A stretch of 64,000 bases of DNA from Atherix ibis (taxonomy: Eukaryota; Arthropoda; Insecta; Diptera; Athericidae). A model generated the notes under the pieces. The model made no database searches, was not told the origin of the DNA, and worked only from the letters and a program-made list of their open reading frames with translations. Every line of letters starts with the position of its first letter. Within the stretch, counting starts at the first letter, position 1. The position numbers and the translations under genes were made by a program. Shown piece after piece: positions 1-10,309 of this stretch. The DNA lies in contig OY282608.1 of the NCBI GenBank assembly GCA_958298945.1, forward strand, positions 11,447,933-11,511,932, written 5' to 3'.

Positions 1-99
1 TGTTCGTTTGTAGGCTTGTTGGTTTGTTGGCTTGTTGGCTTGTTGGCTTAATGGTTTATTGGCTTGTTGGTTTGTTGGTTTGTTGGTTTGTTGCTTTGT
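1..99. repeat. Truncated tail of an upstream family A unit
   Basis: The first 60 bases match bases 3271-3330, including the rare TGTAGGCTTG and GGCTTAATGG variants. Much the same variant run recurs near 640-690. The window therefore opens inside a higher-order unit whose start lies upstream. After about base 65 the match to 3330 onward is lost and the block leads into the unit that starts near base 100. Confidence 0.6.
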
Positions 100-2727
100 T
101 GGTTTGTTGGCTTTTTAGCTTGCTGGTGTGTTGGTTTGTTGGTTTGTTGGTTTATTGGTTTGTTGGTTTGTTGATTTGTTGGATTGTTGGCTTGTTGGCT
201 TGTTGGTTTGTTGGTTAGTTCGTTTGTTGGTTTGTTGGTTTGTTGGTTTGTTGGCTTGTTGGTTTGTTCGTTTGTTCGTTTGTTGGTTTGTTGGTTTGTT
301 GTTTTGTTGGTTTGTTGGTTTGTTGGTTTGTTGGTTTGTTGGTTTGTTGGTTTGTTGGTTTGTTTGTTTGTTGGTTTGTTGGTTTGTTGGTTTGTTGGTT
401 TGTTGGTCTGTTGGCTTATTGACTTGTTGGTTTGTTGGTTTGTTCGTTTGTTGGTTTGTTGGTTTGTTGTTTTGTTGGATTGTTGGCTTGTTGGTTTGTT
501 GGTTTGTTGGCTTGTTGGTTTGTTAGTTTTTTGTTGGTGTGTTGGTTTGTTGGTTTCTTGGTTTGTTGGTTTATTGGTTTGTTGGTTTGTTGGTTTGTTG
601 GTTTGTTCGTTTGTTGGTTTGTTGGTTTGTTCGTTTTTAGGCTTGTTGGTTTGTTGGCTTGTTGGCTTGTTGGCTTAATGGTTTATTGGCTTGTTGGTTT
701 GTTCGGTTTTTTGGTTTGTTGGTTTGTTGGTTTGTTGGTTTGTTGGTTTGTTGGTTTATTGGTTTGTTGTTTTGTTGGTTTGTTGGTATGTTGGTTTGTT
801 CGTTTGTTGGTTTGTTGGATTGTTGGTTTGTTGGCTTGTTGGTTTGTTGGTTTGTTGGCTTGTTGGTTTGCTGGTTTGTTGGCTTGTTGGCTTGTTGGTT
901 TGTTCGTTTGTTCGTTTGTTGGTTTGTTGGTTTGTTGGTTTGTTGGTTTTTTGGTTTGTTGGTTTTTTGGTTTGTTGGCTTTTTGGCTTGTTGTTTTGTT
1001 GGTTTGTTGGTTTGTTTGTTTGTTGGTTTGTTGGTTTGTTGGTTTGTTGGTTTGTTGGTTTGTTGGTTTGTTGGTTTGTTGGTTTGTTGGTTTGTTGGTT
1101 TGTTGACTTGTTGGTTTTTTGGTTTGTTGGTTTGTTGGTTTGTTGGTTTGTTGGTTTGTTGGTTTGTTGGTTTGTTGGTTTGTTGGTTTGTTGGCTTGTT
1201 GGTTTTTTGGTTTGTTGGTTTGTTGGTTTGTTGCTTTGTTCGGTTTTTGGTTTGTTGGCTTGTTGGCTTGTTGGTTTTTTGGTTTGTTGGTTTGTTTCTT
1301 TGTTGGTTTGTTGGTTTGTTGGTTTGTTGGTTTGTTGGTTTGTTGGTTTGTTGGTTTGTTGGTTTGTTTGTTTGTTGGTTTGTTGGTTTGTTGGTTTGTT
1401 GGTTTGTTGTTTTGTTGGCTTATTGGCTTGTTGGTTTGTTGGTTTGTTCGTTTGTTGGTTTGTTGGTTTGTTGTTTTGTTGGATTGTTGGCTTGTTGGTT
1501 TGTTGGTTTGTTGGTTTGTTAGTTTTTTGGTTGTTGGTTTGTTGGCTTGTTGGTTTGTTGGTTTGTTGGTTTGTTGCTTTGTTCGTTTTTTGGTTTGTTG
1601 GATTGTTGGTTTGTTCGTTTGTTGGTTGGTTGGTTACTAGGTTTGTTGGTTTGTTGGTTTATTGGTTTGTTGGTTTGTTGGTTTGTTGGTTTGTTCGTTT
1701 GTTGGTTTGTTGGTTTGCTCGTTTGTAGGTTTGTTTGTTTGTTGGCTTGTTAGATTGTTGGCTTATTGGTTTGTTGGCTTTGTTGGCTTGTTGGCTTGTT
1801 GGTTTGTTGGTTTGTTGGTTTGTTGGTTTGTTGGTTTGTTGGCTTGTTAGCTTGTTGGTGTGTTGGTTTGTTGGTTTGTTGTTTTATTGGTATATTGTTT
1901 TGTTGGCTTGTTGGTTTGTTGGTTTCTTTGTTTGTTGGTTTGTTCGTTTGTTGGTTTGTTGGTTTGTTGGTTTGTTTCTTTGTTGGTTTGTTGGTTTGTT
2001 GGTTTGTTGGTTTGTTGGTTTGTTGGTTTGTTGGTTTGTTTGTTTGTTGGTTTGTTAGTTTGTTGGTTTGTTGGTTTGATGGTTTGTCGGTTTGTTGGCT
2101 TATTGGCTTGTTGGTTTGTTGGTTTGTTCGTTTGTTGGTTTGTTGGTTTGTTGGTTTGTTAGTTTTTTGGTTTGTTGGTTTGTTGGTTTGTTGGTTTGTT
2201 GGTTTGTTGGTTTGTTGGTTTGTTGGTTTGTTGGCTTGTTGGTTTTTTCGTTTGTTAGTTTGTTAGTTTGTTCATTTGTAGGTTTGTTGGTTTGTTGGCT
2301 TGTTGGCTTGTTGGCTTATTGGTTTGTTGGCTTGTTGGTTTGTTCGTGTTTTGGTTTGTTGGCTTGTTGGTTTGTTGGCTTGTTGGTTGGTTGGTTTGTT
2401 GGTTTGTTGGTTTGTTGGTTTGTTGGTTTGTTGGTTTGTTGGCTGTTAGCTTGTTGGTGTGTTGGTGTGTTGGTTTATTGGTTTGTTGGTTTGTTGGTTT
2501 ATTGGTTTGTTGTTTTGTTGGCTTGTTGGATTGTTGGTTTGTTGGTTTCTTTGTTTGTTTGTTTGTTCGTTTGTTGGTTTGTTGGTTTGTTGGTTTGTTT
2601 ATTTGTTGGCTTGTTGGCTTGTTGGTTTGTTGGCTTATTGGCTTGTTGGTTTGTTGGTTTGTTCGTTTGTTGGTTTGTTGGTTTGTTGTTTTGTTGGATT
2701 GTTTGCTTGTTGGTTTGTTGGTTTGTT
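100..2727. repeat. Family A higher-order repeat, copy 1 (about 2.63 kb)
   Basis: The variant order matches bases 2728-5450 from end to end. Anchors include GGCTTTTTAGCT (109/2728), GGTTAGTTCG, TTCGGTTTTTTGG (C at 704/3347), TTCGGTTTTTGG (C at 1241/3908), AGTTTTTTGGTTG (1521/4188) and GCTTTGTTGGCTTG. The offset climbs in steps: 2619, 2643, 2667, 2755, 2707, 2715, 2723. Each step is a multiple of 8 bp, so the copies differ by whole-unit gains and losses. Parts of this unit recur at 5.97-6.4, 8.4-9.1 and 9.6-10.4 kb, and at about 24.7-26.9 kb. Confidence 0.85.
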
Positions 2728-5450
2728 GGCTTTTTAGCTTGTTGGTGTGTTGGTTTGTTGGTTTGTTGGTTTATTGGTTTGTTGGTTTGTTGATTTGTTG
2801 GATTGTTGGCTTGTTGGCTTGTTGGTTTGTTGGTTAGTTCGTTTGTTGGTTTGTTGGTTTGTTGGTTTGTTGGTTTGTTGGTTTGTTGGTTTGTTGGCTT
2901 GTTGGTTTGTTCGTTTGTTCGTTTGTTGGTTTGTTGGTTTGTTGTTTTGTTGGTTTGTTGGTTTGTTGGTTTGTTGGTTTGTTGGTTTGTTGGTTTGTTG
3001 GTTTGTTTGTTTGTTGGTTTGTTGGTTTGTTGGTTTGTTGGTTTGTTGGTCTGTTGGCTTATTGACTTGTTGGTTTGTTGGTTTGTTCGTTTGTTGGTTT
3101 GTTGGTTTGTTGTTTTGTTGGATTGTTGGCTTGTTGGTTTTTTGGTTTGTTGGCTTGTTGGTTTGTTAGTTTTTTGTTGGTTTGTTGGTTTGTTGGTTTC
3201 TTGGTTTGTTGGTTTATTGGTTTGTTGGTTTGTTGGTTTGTTGGTTTGTTCGTTTGTTGGTTTGTTGGTTTGTTCGTTTGTAGGCTTGTTGGTTTGTTGG
3301 CTTGTTGGCTTGTTGGCTTAATGGTTTATTGGCTTGTTGGTTTGTTCGGTTTTTTGGTTTGTTGGTTTGTTGGTTTGTTGGTTTGTTGGTTTGTTGGTTT
3401 ATTGGTTTGTTGTTTTGTTGGTTTGTTGGTATGTTGGTTTGTTCGTTTGTTGGTTTGTTGGCTTGTTGGTTTGTTGGCTTGTTGGTTTGTTGGTTTGTTG
3501 GCTTGTTGGTTTGCTGGTTTGTTGGCTTGTTGGCTTGTTGGTTTGTTCGTTTGTTCGTTTGTTGGTTTGTTGGTTTGTTGGTTTGTTGGTTTTTTGGTTT
3601 GTTGGTTTTTTGGTTTGTTGGCTTTTTGGCTTGTTGTTTTGTTGGTTAGTTGGTTTGTTGGTTTGTTTGTATGTTGGTTTGTTGGTTTGTTGGTTTGTTG
3701 GTTTGTTGGTTTGTTGGTTTGTTGGTTTGTTGGTTTGTTGGTTTGTTGGTTTGTTGGTTTGTTGGTTTGTTGACTTGTTGGTTTTTTGGTTTGTTGGTTT
3801 GTTGGTTTGTTGGTTTGTTGGTTTGTTGGTTTGTTGGTTTGTTGGTTTGTTGGTTTGTTGGCTTGTTGGTTTTTTGGTTTGTTGGTTTGTTGGTTTGTTG
3901 CTTTGTTCGGTTTTTGGTTTGTTGGCTTGTTGGCTTGTTGGTTTTTTGGTTTGTTGGTTTGTTTCTTTGTTGGTTTGTTGGTTTGTTGGTTTGTTGGTTT
4001 GTTGGTTTGTTGGTTTGTTGGTTTGTTGGTTTGTTTGTTTGTTGGTTTGTTGGTTTGTTGGTTTGTTGGTTTGTTGTTTTGTTGGTTTATTGGCTTGTTG
4101 GTTTGTTGGTTTGTTCGTTTGTTGGTTTGTTGGTTTGTTGTTTTGTTGGATTGTTGGCTTGTTGGTTTGTTGGTTTGTTGGTTTGTTAGTTTTTTGGTTG
4201 TTGGTTTGTTGGTTTGTTGGTTTGTTGGTTTGTTGGTTGGTTGGCTTGTTGGTTTGTTGGTTTGTTAGTTTGTTTGTGTGTTTGTTTGTTGGCTTGTTGG
4301 CTTGTTGGTTTGTTGGTTTGTTGGTTTGTTGCTTTGTTCGTTTTTTGGTTTGTTGGATTGTTGGTTTGTTCGTTTGTTGGTTGGTTGGTTACTAGGTTTG
4401 TTGGTTTGTTGGTTTATTGGTTTGTTGGTTTGTTGGTTTGTTGGTTTGTTCGTTTGTTGGTTTGTTGGTTTGCTCGTTTGTAGGTTTGCTTGTTTGTTGG
4501 CTTGTTAGATTGTTGGCTTATTGGTTTGTTGGCTTTGTTGGCTTGTTGGCTTGTTGGTTTGTTGGTTTGTTGGTTTGTTGGTTTGTTGGTTTGTTGGCTT
4601 GTTAGCTTGTTGGTGTGTTGGTTTGTTGTTTTATTGGTATATTGTTTTGTTGGCTTGTTGGTTTGTTGGTTTCTTTGTTTGTTGGTTTGTTGGTTTGTTT
4701 CTTTGTTGGTTTGTTGGTTTGTTGGTTTGTTGGTTTGTTGGTTTGTTTGTTTGTTGGTTTGTTAGTTTGTTGGTTTGTTGGTTTGATGGTTTGTTGGTTT
4801 GTTGGCTTATTGGCTTGTTGGTTTGTTGGTTTGTTCGTTTGTTGGTTTGTTGGTTTGTTGGTTTGTTAGTTTTTGGGTTTGTTGGTTTGTTGGTTTGTTG
4901 GTTTGTTGGTTTGTTGGTTTGTTGGTTTGTTGGTTTGTTGGTTTGTTGGCTTGTTGGTTTTTTCGTTTGTTAGTTTGTTAGTTTGTTCATTTGTAGGTTT
5001 GTTGGTTTGTTGGCTTGTTGGCTTGTTGGCTTATTGGTTTGTTGGCTTGTTGGTTTGTTCGTGTTTTGGTTTGTTGGCTTGTTGGTTTGTTGGCTTGTTG
5101 GTTGGTTGGTTTGTTGGTTTGTTGGTTTGTTGGTTTGTTGGTTTGTTGGTTTGTTGGTTTGTTGGCTGTTAGCTTGTTGGTGTGTTGGTGTGTTGGTTTA
5201 TTGGTTTGTTGGTTTGTTGGTTTATTGGTTTGTTGTTTTGTTGGCTTGTTGGATTGTTGGTTTGTTGGTTTCTTTGTTTGTTGGTTTGTTCGTTTGTTGG
5301 TTTGTTGGTTTGTTGGTTTGTTTATTTGTTGGCTTGTTGGCTTGTTGGTTTGTTGGCTTATTGGCTTGTTGGTTTGTTGGTTTGTTCGTTTGTTGGTTTG
5401 TTGGTTTGTTGTTTTGTTGGATTGTTGGCTTGTTGGTTTGTTGGTTTGTT
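2728..5450. repeat. Family A higher-order repeat, copy 2 (about 2.72 kb)
   Basis: This is the tandem neighbour of the 100-2727 copy. Relative to it, this copy gained 24 bp near 2860-2890, 24 bp in the pure run near 3665-3770, and 88 bp at about 4214-4301. The 88 bp insert brings in a GGTTGGTTGG, TTTGTGTGTTTG and GGCTTG variant string. It lost 48 bp near 4690. All are multiples of 8. At its end it runs on into AGTTTTTTGG instead of the GGCTTTTTAGCT junction that closes copy 1, so the third unit starts differently. Confidence 0.85.
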
Positions 5451-6679
5451 GGCTTGTTGGTTTGTTAGTTTTTTGGTTTGTTGGTTTGTTGGTTTGTTGG
5501 TTTGTTGGTTTGTTGGTTTGTTGGTTTGTTGGTTTGTTGGTTTGTTGGTTTGTTGGTTTGTTGGTTTGTTGGTTTGTTGGCTTGTTGGGGTGTTGGTTTG
5601 TTAGTTTGTTTGTGTGTTTGTTTGTTGGCTTGTTGGCTTGTTGGTTTGTTAGTTTGTTGGTTTGTTGGTTTGTTGTTTTGTTCGTTTTTTGGTTTGTTGG
5701 CTTGTTGGTTTGTTCGTTTGTTGGTTGGTTGGTTACTTGGTTTGTTGGTTTGTTGGTTTATTGGTTTGTTGGTTTGTTGGTTTGTTCGTTTGTTGGTTTG
5801 TTGGTTTGTTCGTTTGTAGGTTTGTTGGTTTGTTGGCTTGTTAGCTTGTTGGCTTATTGGTTTGTTGGCTTGTTGGTTTGTTCGTTTTTTGGTTTGTTGG
5901 CTTGTTGGTTTGTTGGCTTGTTGGTTTGTTGGTTTGTTGGTTTGTTGCTTTGTTGGTTTGTTGGCTTGTTAGCTTGTTGGTGTGTTGGTTTGTTGGTTTG
6001 TTGGTTTGTTGGTTTATTGGTTTATTGGTTTGTTGATTTGTTGGATTGTTGGCTTGTTGGCTTGTTGGTTTGTTGGTTAGTTCGTTTGTTGGTTTGTTGG
6101 TTTGTTGGTTTGTTGGTTTGTTGGTTTGTATGTTTGTTGGTTTGTTGGTTTGTTGGCTTGTTGGTTTGTTCGTTTGTTGGTTTGTTGGTTTGTTGTTTTG
6201 TTGGTTTGTTGGTTTGTTGGTTTGTTGGTTTGTTGGTTTGTTGGTTTGTTTGTTTGTTGGTTTGTTGGTTTGTTGGTTTGTTGGTTTGTTGGTCTGTTGG
6301 CTTATTGACTTGTTGGTTTGTTGGTTTGTTCGTTTGTTGGTTTGTTGGTTTGTCGTTTTGTTGGATTGTTGGCTTGTTAATTTGTTGGTTTGTTGGCTTG
6401 TTGGTTTGTTAGTTTTTTGTTGGTTTGTTGGTTTGTTGGTTTGTTGGTTTGTTGCTTTTGTTGCTTTGTTCGTTTTTTGGTTTGTTGGCTTGTTGGTTTG
6501 TTCGTTTGTTGGTTGTTTGGTTACTTGGTTTCTTGGTTTGTTGGTTTATTGGTTTGTTGGTTTGTTGGTTTGTTGGTTTGTTCGTTTGTTGGTTTGTTGG
6601 TTTGTTCGTTTGTAGGTTTGTTGGTTTGTTGGCTTGTTGGCTTGTTGGCTTATTGGTTTATTGGCTTGTTGGTTTGTTG
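5451..6679. repeat. Family A mosaic segment
   Basis: The segment begins with a pure run (about 5475-5580), then an unusual GGGGTG unit near 5587. A TTGTTTTGTTCG to TGTAGG module follows, ending with TAG at 5817-5819. Bases 5975-6410 are a third copy of the start of the family A unit (offset 5862 from 184-422). Bases 6300-6660 match 9250-9600 at offset 2947, including the odd string TTGCTTTTGTTGCTTTG near 6455/9402. The block is a patchwork of known family A pieces. Confidence 0.7.
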
Positions 6680-8400
6680 GTTTGTTGGCTTATGGGCTTG
6701 TTGGTTTGTTGGTTTGTTCGTTTGTTGGTTTGTTGGTTTGTTGTTTTGTTGGATTGTTGTCTTGTTGGTTTGTTGGTTTGTTGGTTTGTTAGTTTTTTGG
6801 TTGTTGGTTTGTTGGTTTGTTGGTTTGTTGGTTTGTTGGTTGGTTGGCTTGTTGGTTTGTTGGTTTGCTAGTTTTTTTGTGTGTTTGTTTGTTGGCTTGT
6901 TGGCTTGTTGGTTTGTTGGTTTGTTGGTTTGTTGGTTTGTTGCTTTGTTCGTTTTTTGGTTTGTTGGCTTGTTGGTTTGTTCGTTTGTTGGTTGGTTGGT
7001 TACTAGGTTTGTTGGTTTGTTGGTTTATTGGTTTGTTGGTTTGTTGGTTTGTTGGTTTGTTCGTTTGTTGGTTTGTTGGTTTGCTCGTTTGTAGGTTTGT
7101 TTGTTTGTTGGCTTGTTAGATTGTTGGCTTATTGGTTTGTTGGCTTTGTTGGCTTATTGGCTTGTTGGTTTGTTGGTTTGTTGGTTTGTTGGTTTGTTGG
7201 TTTGTTGGCTTGTTAGCTTGTTGGTGTGTTGGTTTGTTGGTTTGTTGTTTTATTGGTATGTTGTTTTGTTGGCTTGTTGGATTGTTGGTTTGTTGGTTTC
7301 TTTGTTTGTTGGTTTGTTCGTTTGTTGGTTTGTTGGTTTGTTGGTTTGTTTCTTTGTTGGTTTGTTGGTTTGTTGGTTTGTTTGTTTGTTGGTTTGTTGG
7401 TTTGTTGGTTTAGTGGTTTGATGGTTTGTTGGTTTGTTGGCTTATTGGCTTGTTGGTTTGTTGGTTTGTTCGTTTGTTGGTTTGTTGGTTTGTTGGTTTG
7501 TTAGTTTTTTGGTTTGTTGGTTTGTTGGTTTGTTGGTTTGTTGGTTTGTTGGTTTGTTGGTTTGTTGGTTTGTTGGTTTGTTGGTTTGTTGGTTTGTTGG
7601 CTTGTTGGTTTGTTGGTTTGTTTGTTTGTTGGATTGTTGGTTTGTTGGTTTGTTGGTTTGTTGGTTTGTTGGTTTGTTGCTTTGTTCGTTTTTTGGTTTG
7701 TTGGCTTGTTGGTTTGTTCGTTTGTTGGTTGGTTGGTTACTTGGTTTGTTGGTTTGTTGGTTTATTGGTTTGTTGGTTTGTTGGTTTGTTGGTTTGTTCG
7801 TTTGTTGGTTTGTTGGTTTGTTCGTTTGTAGGTTTGTTGGTTTGTTGGCTTGTTGGCTTGTTGGCTTATTGGATTGTTGGCTTGTTGGTTTGGTCGTTTT
7901 TTGGTTTGTTGGCTCGTTGGTTTGTTGGCTTATTGGTTTGTTGGTTTGTTGGTTTGTTGGTTTGTTGGCTTGTTGGCTTGTTGATTTGTTGGTTAGTTCG
8001 TTTGTTGGTTTGTTGGTTTGTTGGTTTGTTGGTTTGTTGGTTTGTTGGTTTGTTGGTTTGTTGGTTTGTTGGTCTGTTGATTTGTTGGCTTGTTGGTTTG
8101 TTCGTTTGTTGGCTTTTTGGTTTGTTGGTTTGTTGGTTTGTTGGTTTGTTAGTTTTTTCGTTTGTTGGTTTGTTGGCTTGTTGGTTTGTTGGTTTGTTGG
8201 TTGTTTGGTTTGTTGGTTTGTTGGTTTGTTGGTTTGTTGGCTTATTGGTTTGTTGGTTTGTTCGTTTGTTGGTTTGTTGGTTTGTTGTTTTGTTGGATTG
8301 TTGGCTTGTTGGTTTGTTGGTTTGTTGGTTTGTTGGTTTGTTGGTTTGTTGGTTTGTTGGTTTGTTCGTTTGTTGGTTTGTTGGTTTGTTGGTTTGTTAG
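6680..8400. repeat. Family A duplicated block, copy 1 (about 1.7 kb)
   Basis: The variant order matches 10310-12100. The offset is 3629 through about 7.3 kb, then 3661, about 3686 and 3678 further on. One step (25 bp) is 24 + 1: the partner carries an extra T in a T run at about 11164-11171 where this copy has six Ts near 7503. The left part (6.8-7.5 kb) also matches 4.2-4.87 kb (offset 2603-2611) and about 1.55-2.16 kb, so it belongs to the same ancestral unit. Rare anchors are TTGGTCGTTTTTTGG near 7890 and GGCTCGTTGG near 7912. Confidence 0.8.
7679..7831. repeat. Exemplar of the recurrent GCTTTGTTCG-to-TGTAGG module
   Basis: This string of about 153 bp has the order GCTTTGTTCG, TTTTTTGG, GGCTTG, TTCG, GGTTGGTTGGTTAC, TTGG, GGTTTATTGG, TTCG, TTCG, TGTAGG. 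A triplet of GGCTTGTT and a GGCTTATT unit usually follow. Very similar strings occur at dozens of places in families A, C and D. Examples end in TAG at 5819, 6615, 9562, 11517, 17014, 18734, 20348, 22164, 25193, 26442, 28939, 29912, 31153, 33554, 34651, 35412, 36188, 37045 and 39598. It is the most conserved variant string in the array. Confidence 0.85.
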
Positions 8401-9100
8401 TTTTTTGGTTTGATGGTTTGTTGGTTTGTTGGTTTGTTGGTTTGTTGGTTTGTTGGTTTGTTGGTTTGTTGGTTTGTTGGTTTGTTGGCTTGTTGGTTTT
8501 TTCGTTTGTTAGTTTGTTAGTTTGTTCATTTGTAGGTTTGTTGGTTTGTTGGCTTGTTGGCTTGTTGGCTTATTGGTTTGTTGGCTTGTTGGTTTGTTCG
8601 TGTTTTGGTTTGTTGGCTTGTTGGTTTGTTGGCTTGTTGGTTGGTTGGTTTGTTGGTTTGTTGGTTTGTTGGTTTGTTGGTTTGTTGGTTTGTTGGCTGT
8701 TAGCTTGTTGGTGTGTTGGTGTGTTGGTTTATTGGTTTGTTGATTTGTTGGTTTATTGGTTTGTTGTTTTGTTGGCTTGTTGGATTGTTGGTTTGTTGGT
8801 TTCTTTGTTTGTTGGTTTGTTCGTTTGTTGGTTTGTTGGTTTGTTTGTTTGTTTATTTGTTGGCTTGTTGGCTTGTTGGTTTGTTGGCTTATTGGCTTGT
8901 TGGTTTGTTGGTTTGTTCGTTTGTTGGTTTGTTGGTTTGTTGTTTTGTTGGATTGTTGGCTTGTTGGTTTGTTGGTTTGTTGGCTTGTTGGTTTGTTAGT
9001 TTTTTGGTTTGTTGGTTTGTTGGTTTGTTGGTTTGTTGGTTTGTTGGTTTGTTAGTTTGTTGGTTTGTTGGTTTGTTGGTTTGTTGGTTTGTTGGTTTGT
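8401..9100. repeat. Third copy of the family A unit end
   Basis: Bases 8400-9100 follow the same variant order as 4868-5580 (offset 3539, then 3531) and 2161-2727. Anchors include TTCATTTGTAGG near 8526, GTTCGTGTTTTGG near 8597, GGCTGTTAGCTTG near 8694 and two successive GGTGTGTT units. The single-base deletion in GGCTGTTAG, where the unit should be GGCTTGTT, is shared by all three copies, so it predates their duplication. Confidence 0.8.
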
Positions 9101-9579
9101 TGGCTTGTTGGTTTGTTGGTTTGTTGGTTTGTTGGTTTGTTGGTTTGTTGGTTTGTTGGCTTGTTGGTTTGTTCGTTTGTTGGTTTGTTGGTTTGTTGTT
9201 TTGTTGGTTTGTTGGTTTGTTGGTTTGTTGGTTTGTTGGTCTGTTGGCTTATTGAATTGTTGGTTTGTTGGTTTGTTCGTTTGTTGGTTTGTTGGTTTGT
9301 TGTTTTGTTGGATTGTTGGCTTGTTAATTTGTTGGTTTGTTGGCTTGTTGGTTTGTTAGTTTTTTGTTGGTTTGTTGGTTTGTTGGTTTGTTGGTTTGTT
9401 GCTTTTGTTGCTTTGTTCGTTTTTTGGTTTGTTGGCTTGTTGGTTTGTTCGTTTCTTGGTTGTTTGGTTACTTGGTTTCTTGGTTTGTTGGTTTATTGGT
9501 TTGTTGGTTTGTTGGTTTGTTGGTTTGTTCGTTTGTTGGTTTGTTGGTTTGTTCGTTTGTAGGTTTGTTGGTTTGTTGG
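9101..9579. repeat. Family A segment matching about 6.15-6.65 kb
   Basis: From about 9250 the variant order is that of 6300-6660, shifted by 2947 bp. It includes GGCTTGTTAATTTG (9322/6375) and TTGCTTTTGTTGCTTTG (9402/6455). One visible point difference is CGTTTCTTGG near 9451 where the partner has CGTTTGTTGG near 6504. The module ends at the TAG at 9560-9562. Confidence 0.7.
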
Positions 9580-10309
9580 CTTATTGGTTTATTGGCTTGT
9601 TGGTTTGTTCGGTTTTTTGGTTTGTTGGTTTGTTGGTTTGTTGGTTTGTTGGTTTGTTGGTTTATTGGTTTGTTGTTTTGTTGGTTTGTTGGTATGTTGG
9701 TTTGTTCGTTTGTTGGTTTGTTGGCTTGTTGGTTTGTTGGCTTGTTGGTTTGTTGGTTTGTTGGCTTGTTGGTTTGCTGGTTTGTTGGCTTGTTGGCTTG
9801 TTGGTTTGTTCGTTTGTTCGTTTGTTGGTTTGTTGGTTTGTTGGTTTGTTGGTTTTTTGGTTTGTTGGTTTTTTGGTTTGTTGGCTTTTTGGCTTGTTGT
9901 TTTGTTGGTTAGTTGGTTTGTTGGTTTGTTTGTTTGTTGGTTTGTTGGTTTGTTGGTTTGTTGGTTTGTTGGTTTGTTGGTTTGTTGGTTTGTTGGTTTG
10001 TTGGTTTGTTGGTTTGTTGACTTGTTGGTTTTTTGGTTTGTTGGTTTGTTGGTTTGTTGGTTTGTTGGTTTGTTGGTTTGTTGGCTTGTTGGTTTTTTGG
10101 TTTGTTGGTTTGTTGGTTTGTTGCTTTGTTCGGTTTTTGGTTTGTTGGCTTGTTGGCTTGTTGGTTTTTTGGTTTGTTGGTTTGTTCCTTTGTTGGTTTG
10201 TTGGTTTGTTGGTTTGTTGGTTTGTTGGTTTGTTGGTTTGTTGGTTTTGTTGGTTTGTTGGTTTGTTTGTTTGTTGGTTTGTTGGTTTGTTGGTTTGTTG
10301 GTTTGTTGG
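9580..10309. repeat. Third copy of an internal family A segment
   Basis: Matches 3320-4070 (offset 6263 falling to 6247) and therefore also about 680-1400. The TTCGGTTTTTTGG anchor has its C at 9610 and the shorter TTCGGTTTTTGG has its C at 10131. The offset change of 16 bp is two units. A GGTTTTGTT nine-base unit near 10242 is private to this copy and shifts the repeat phase by one base. Confidence 0.75.
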
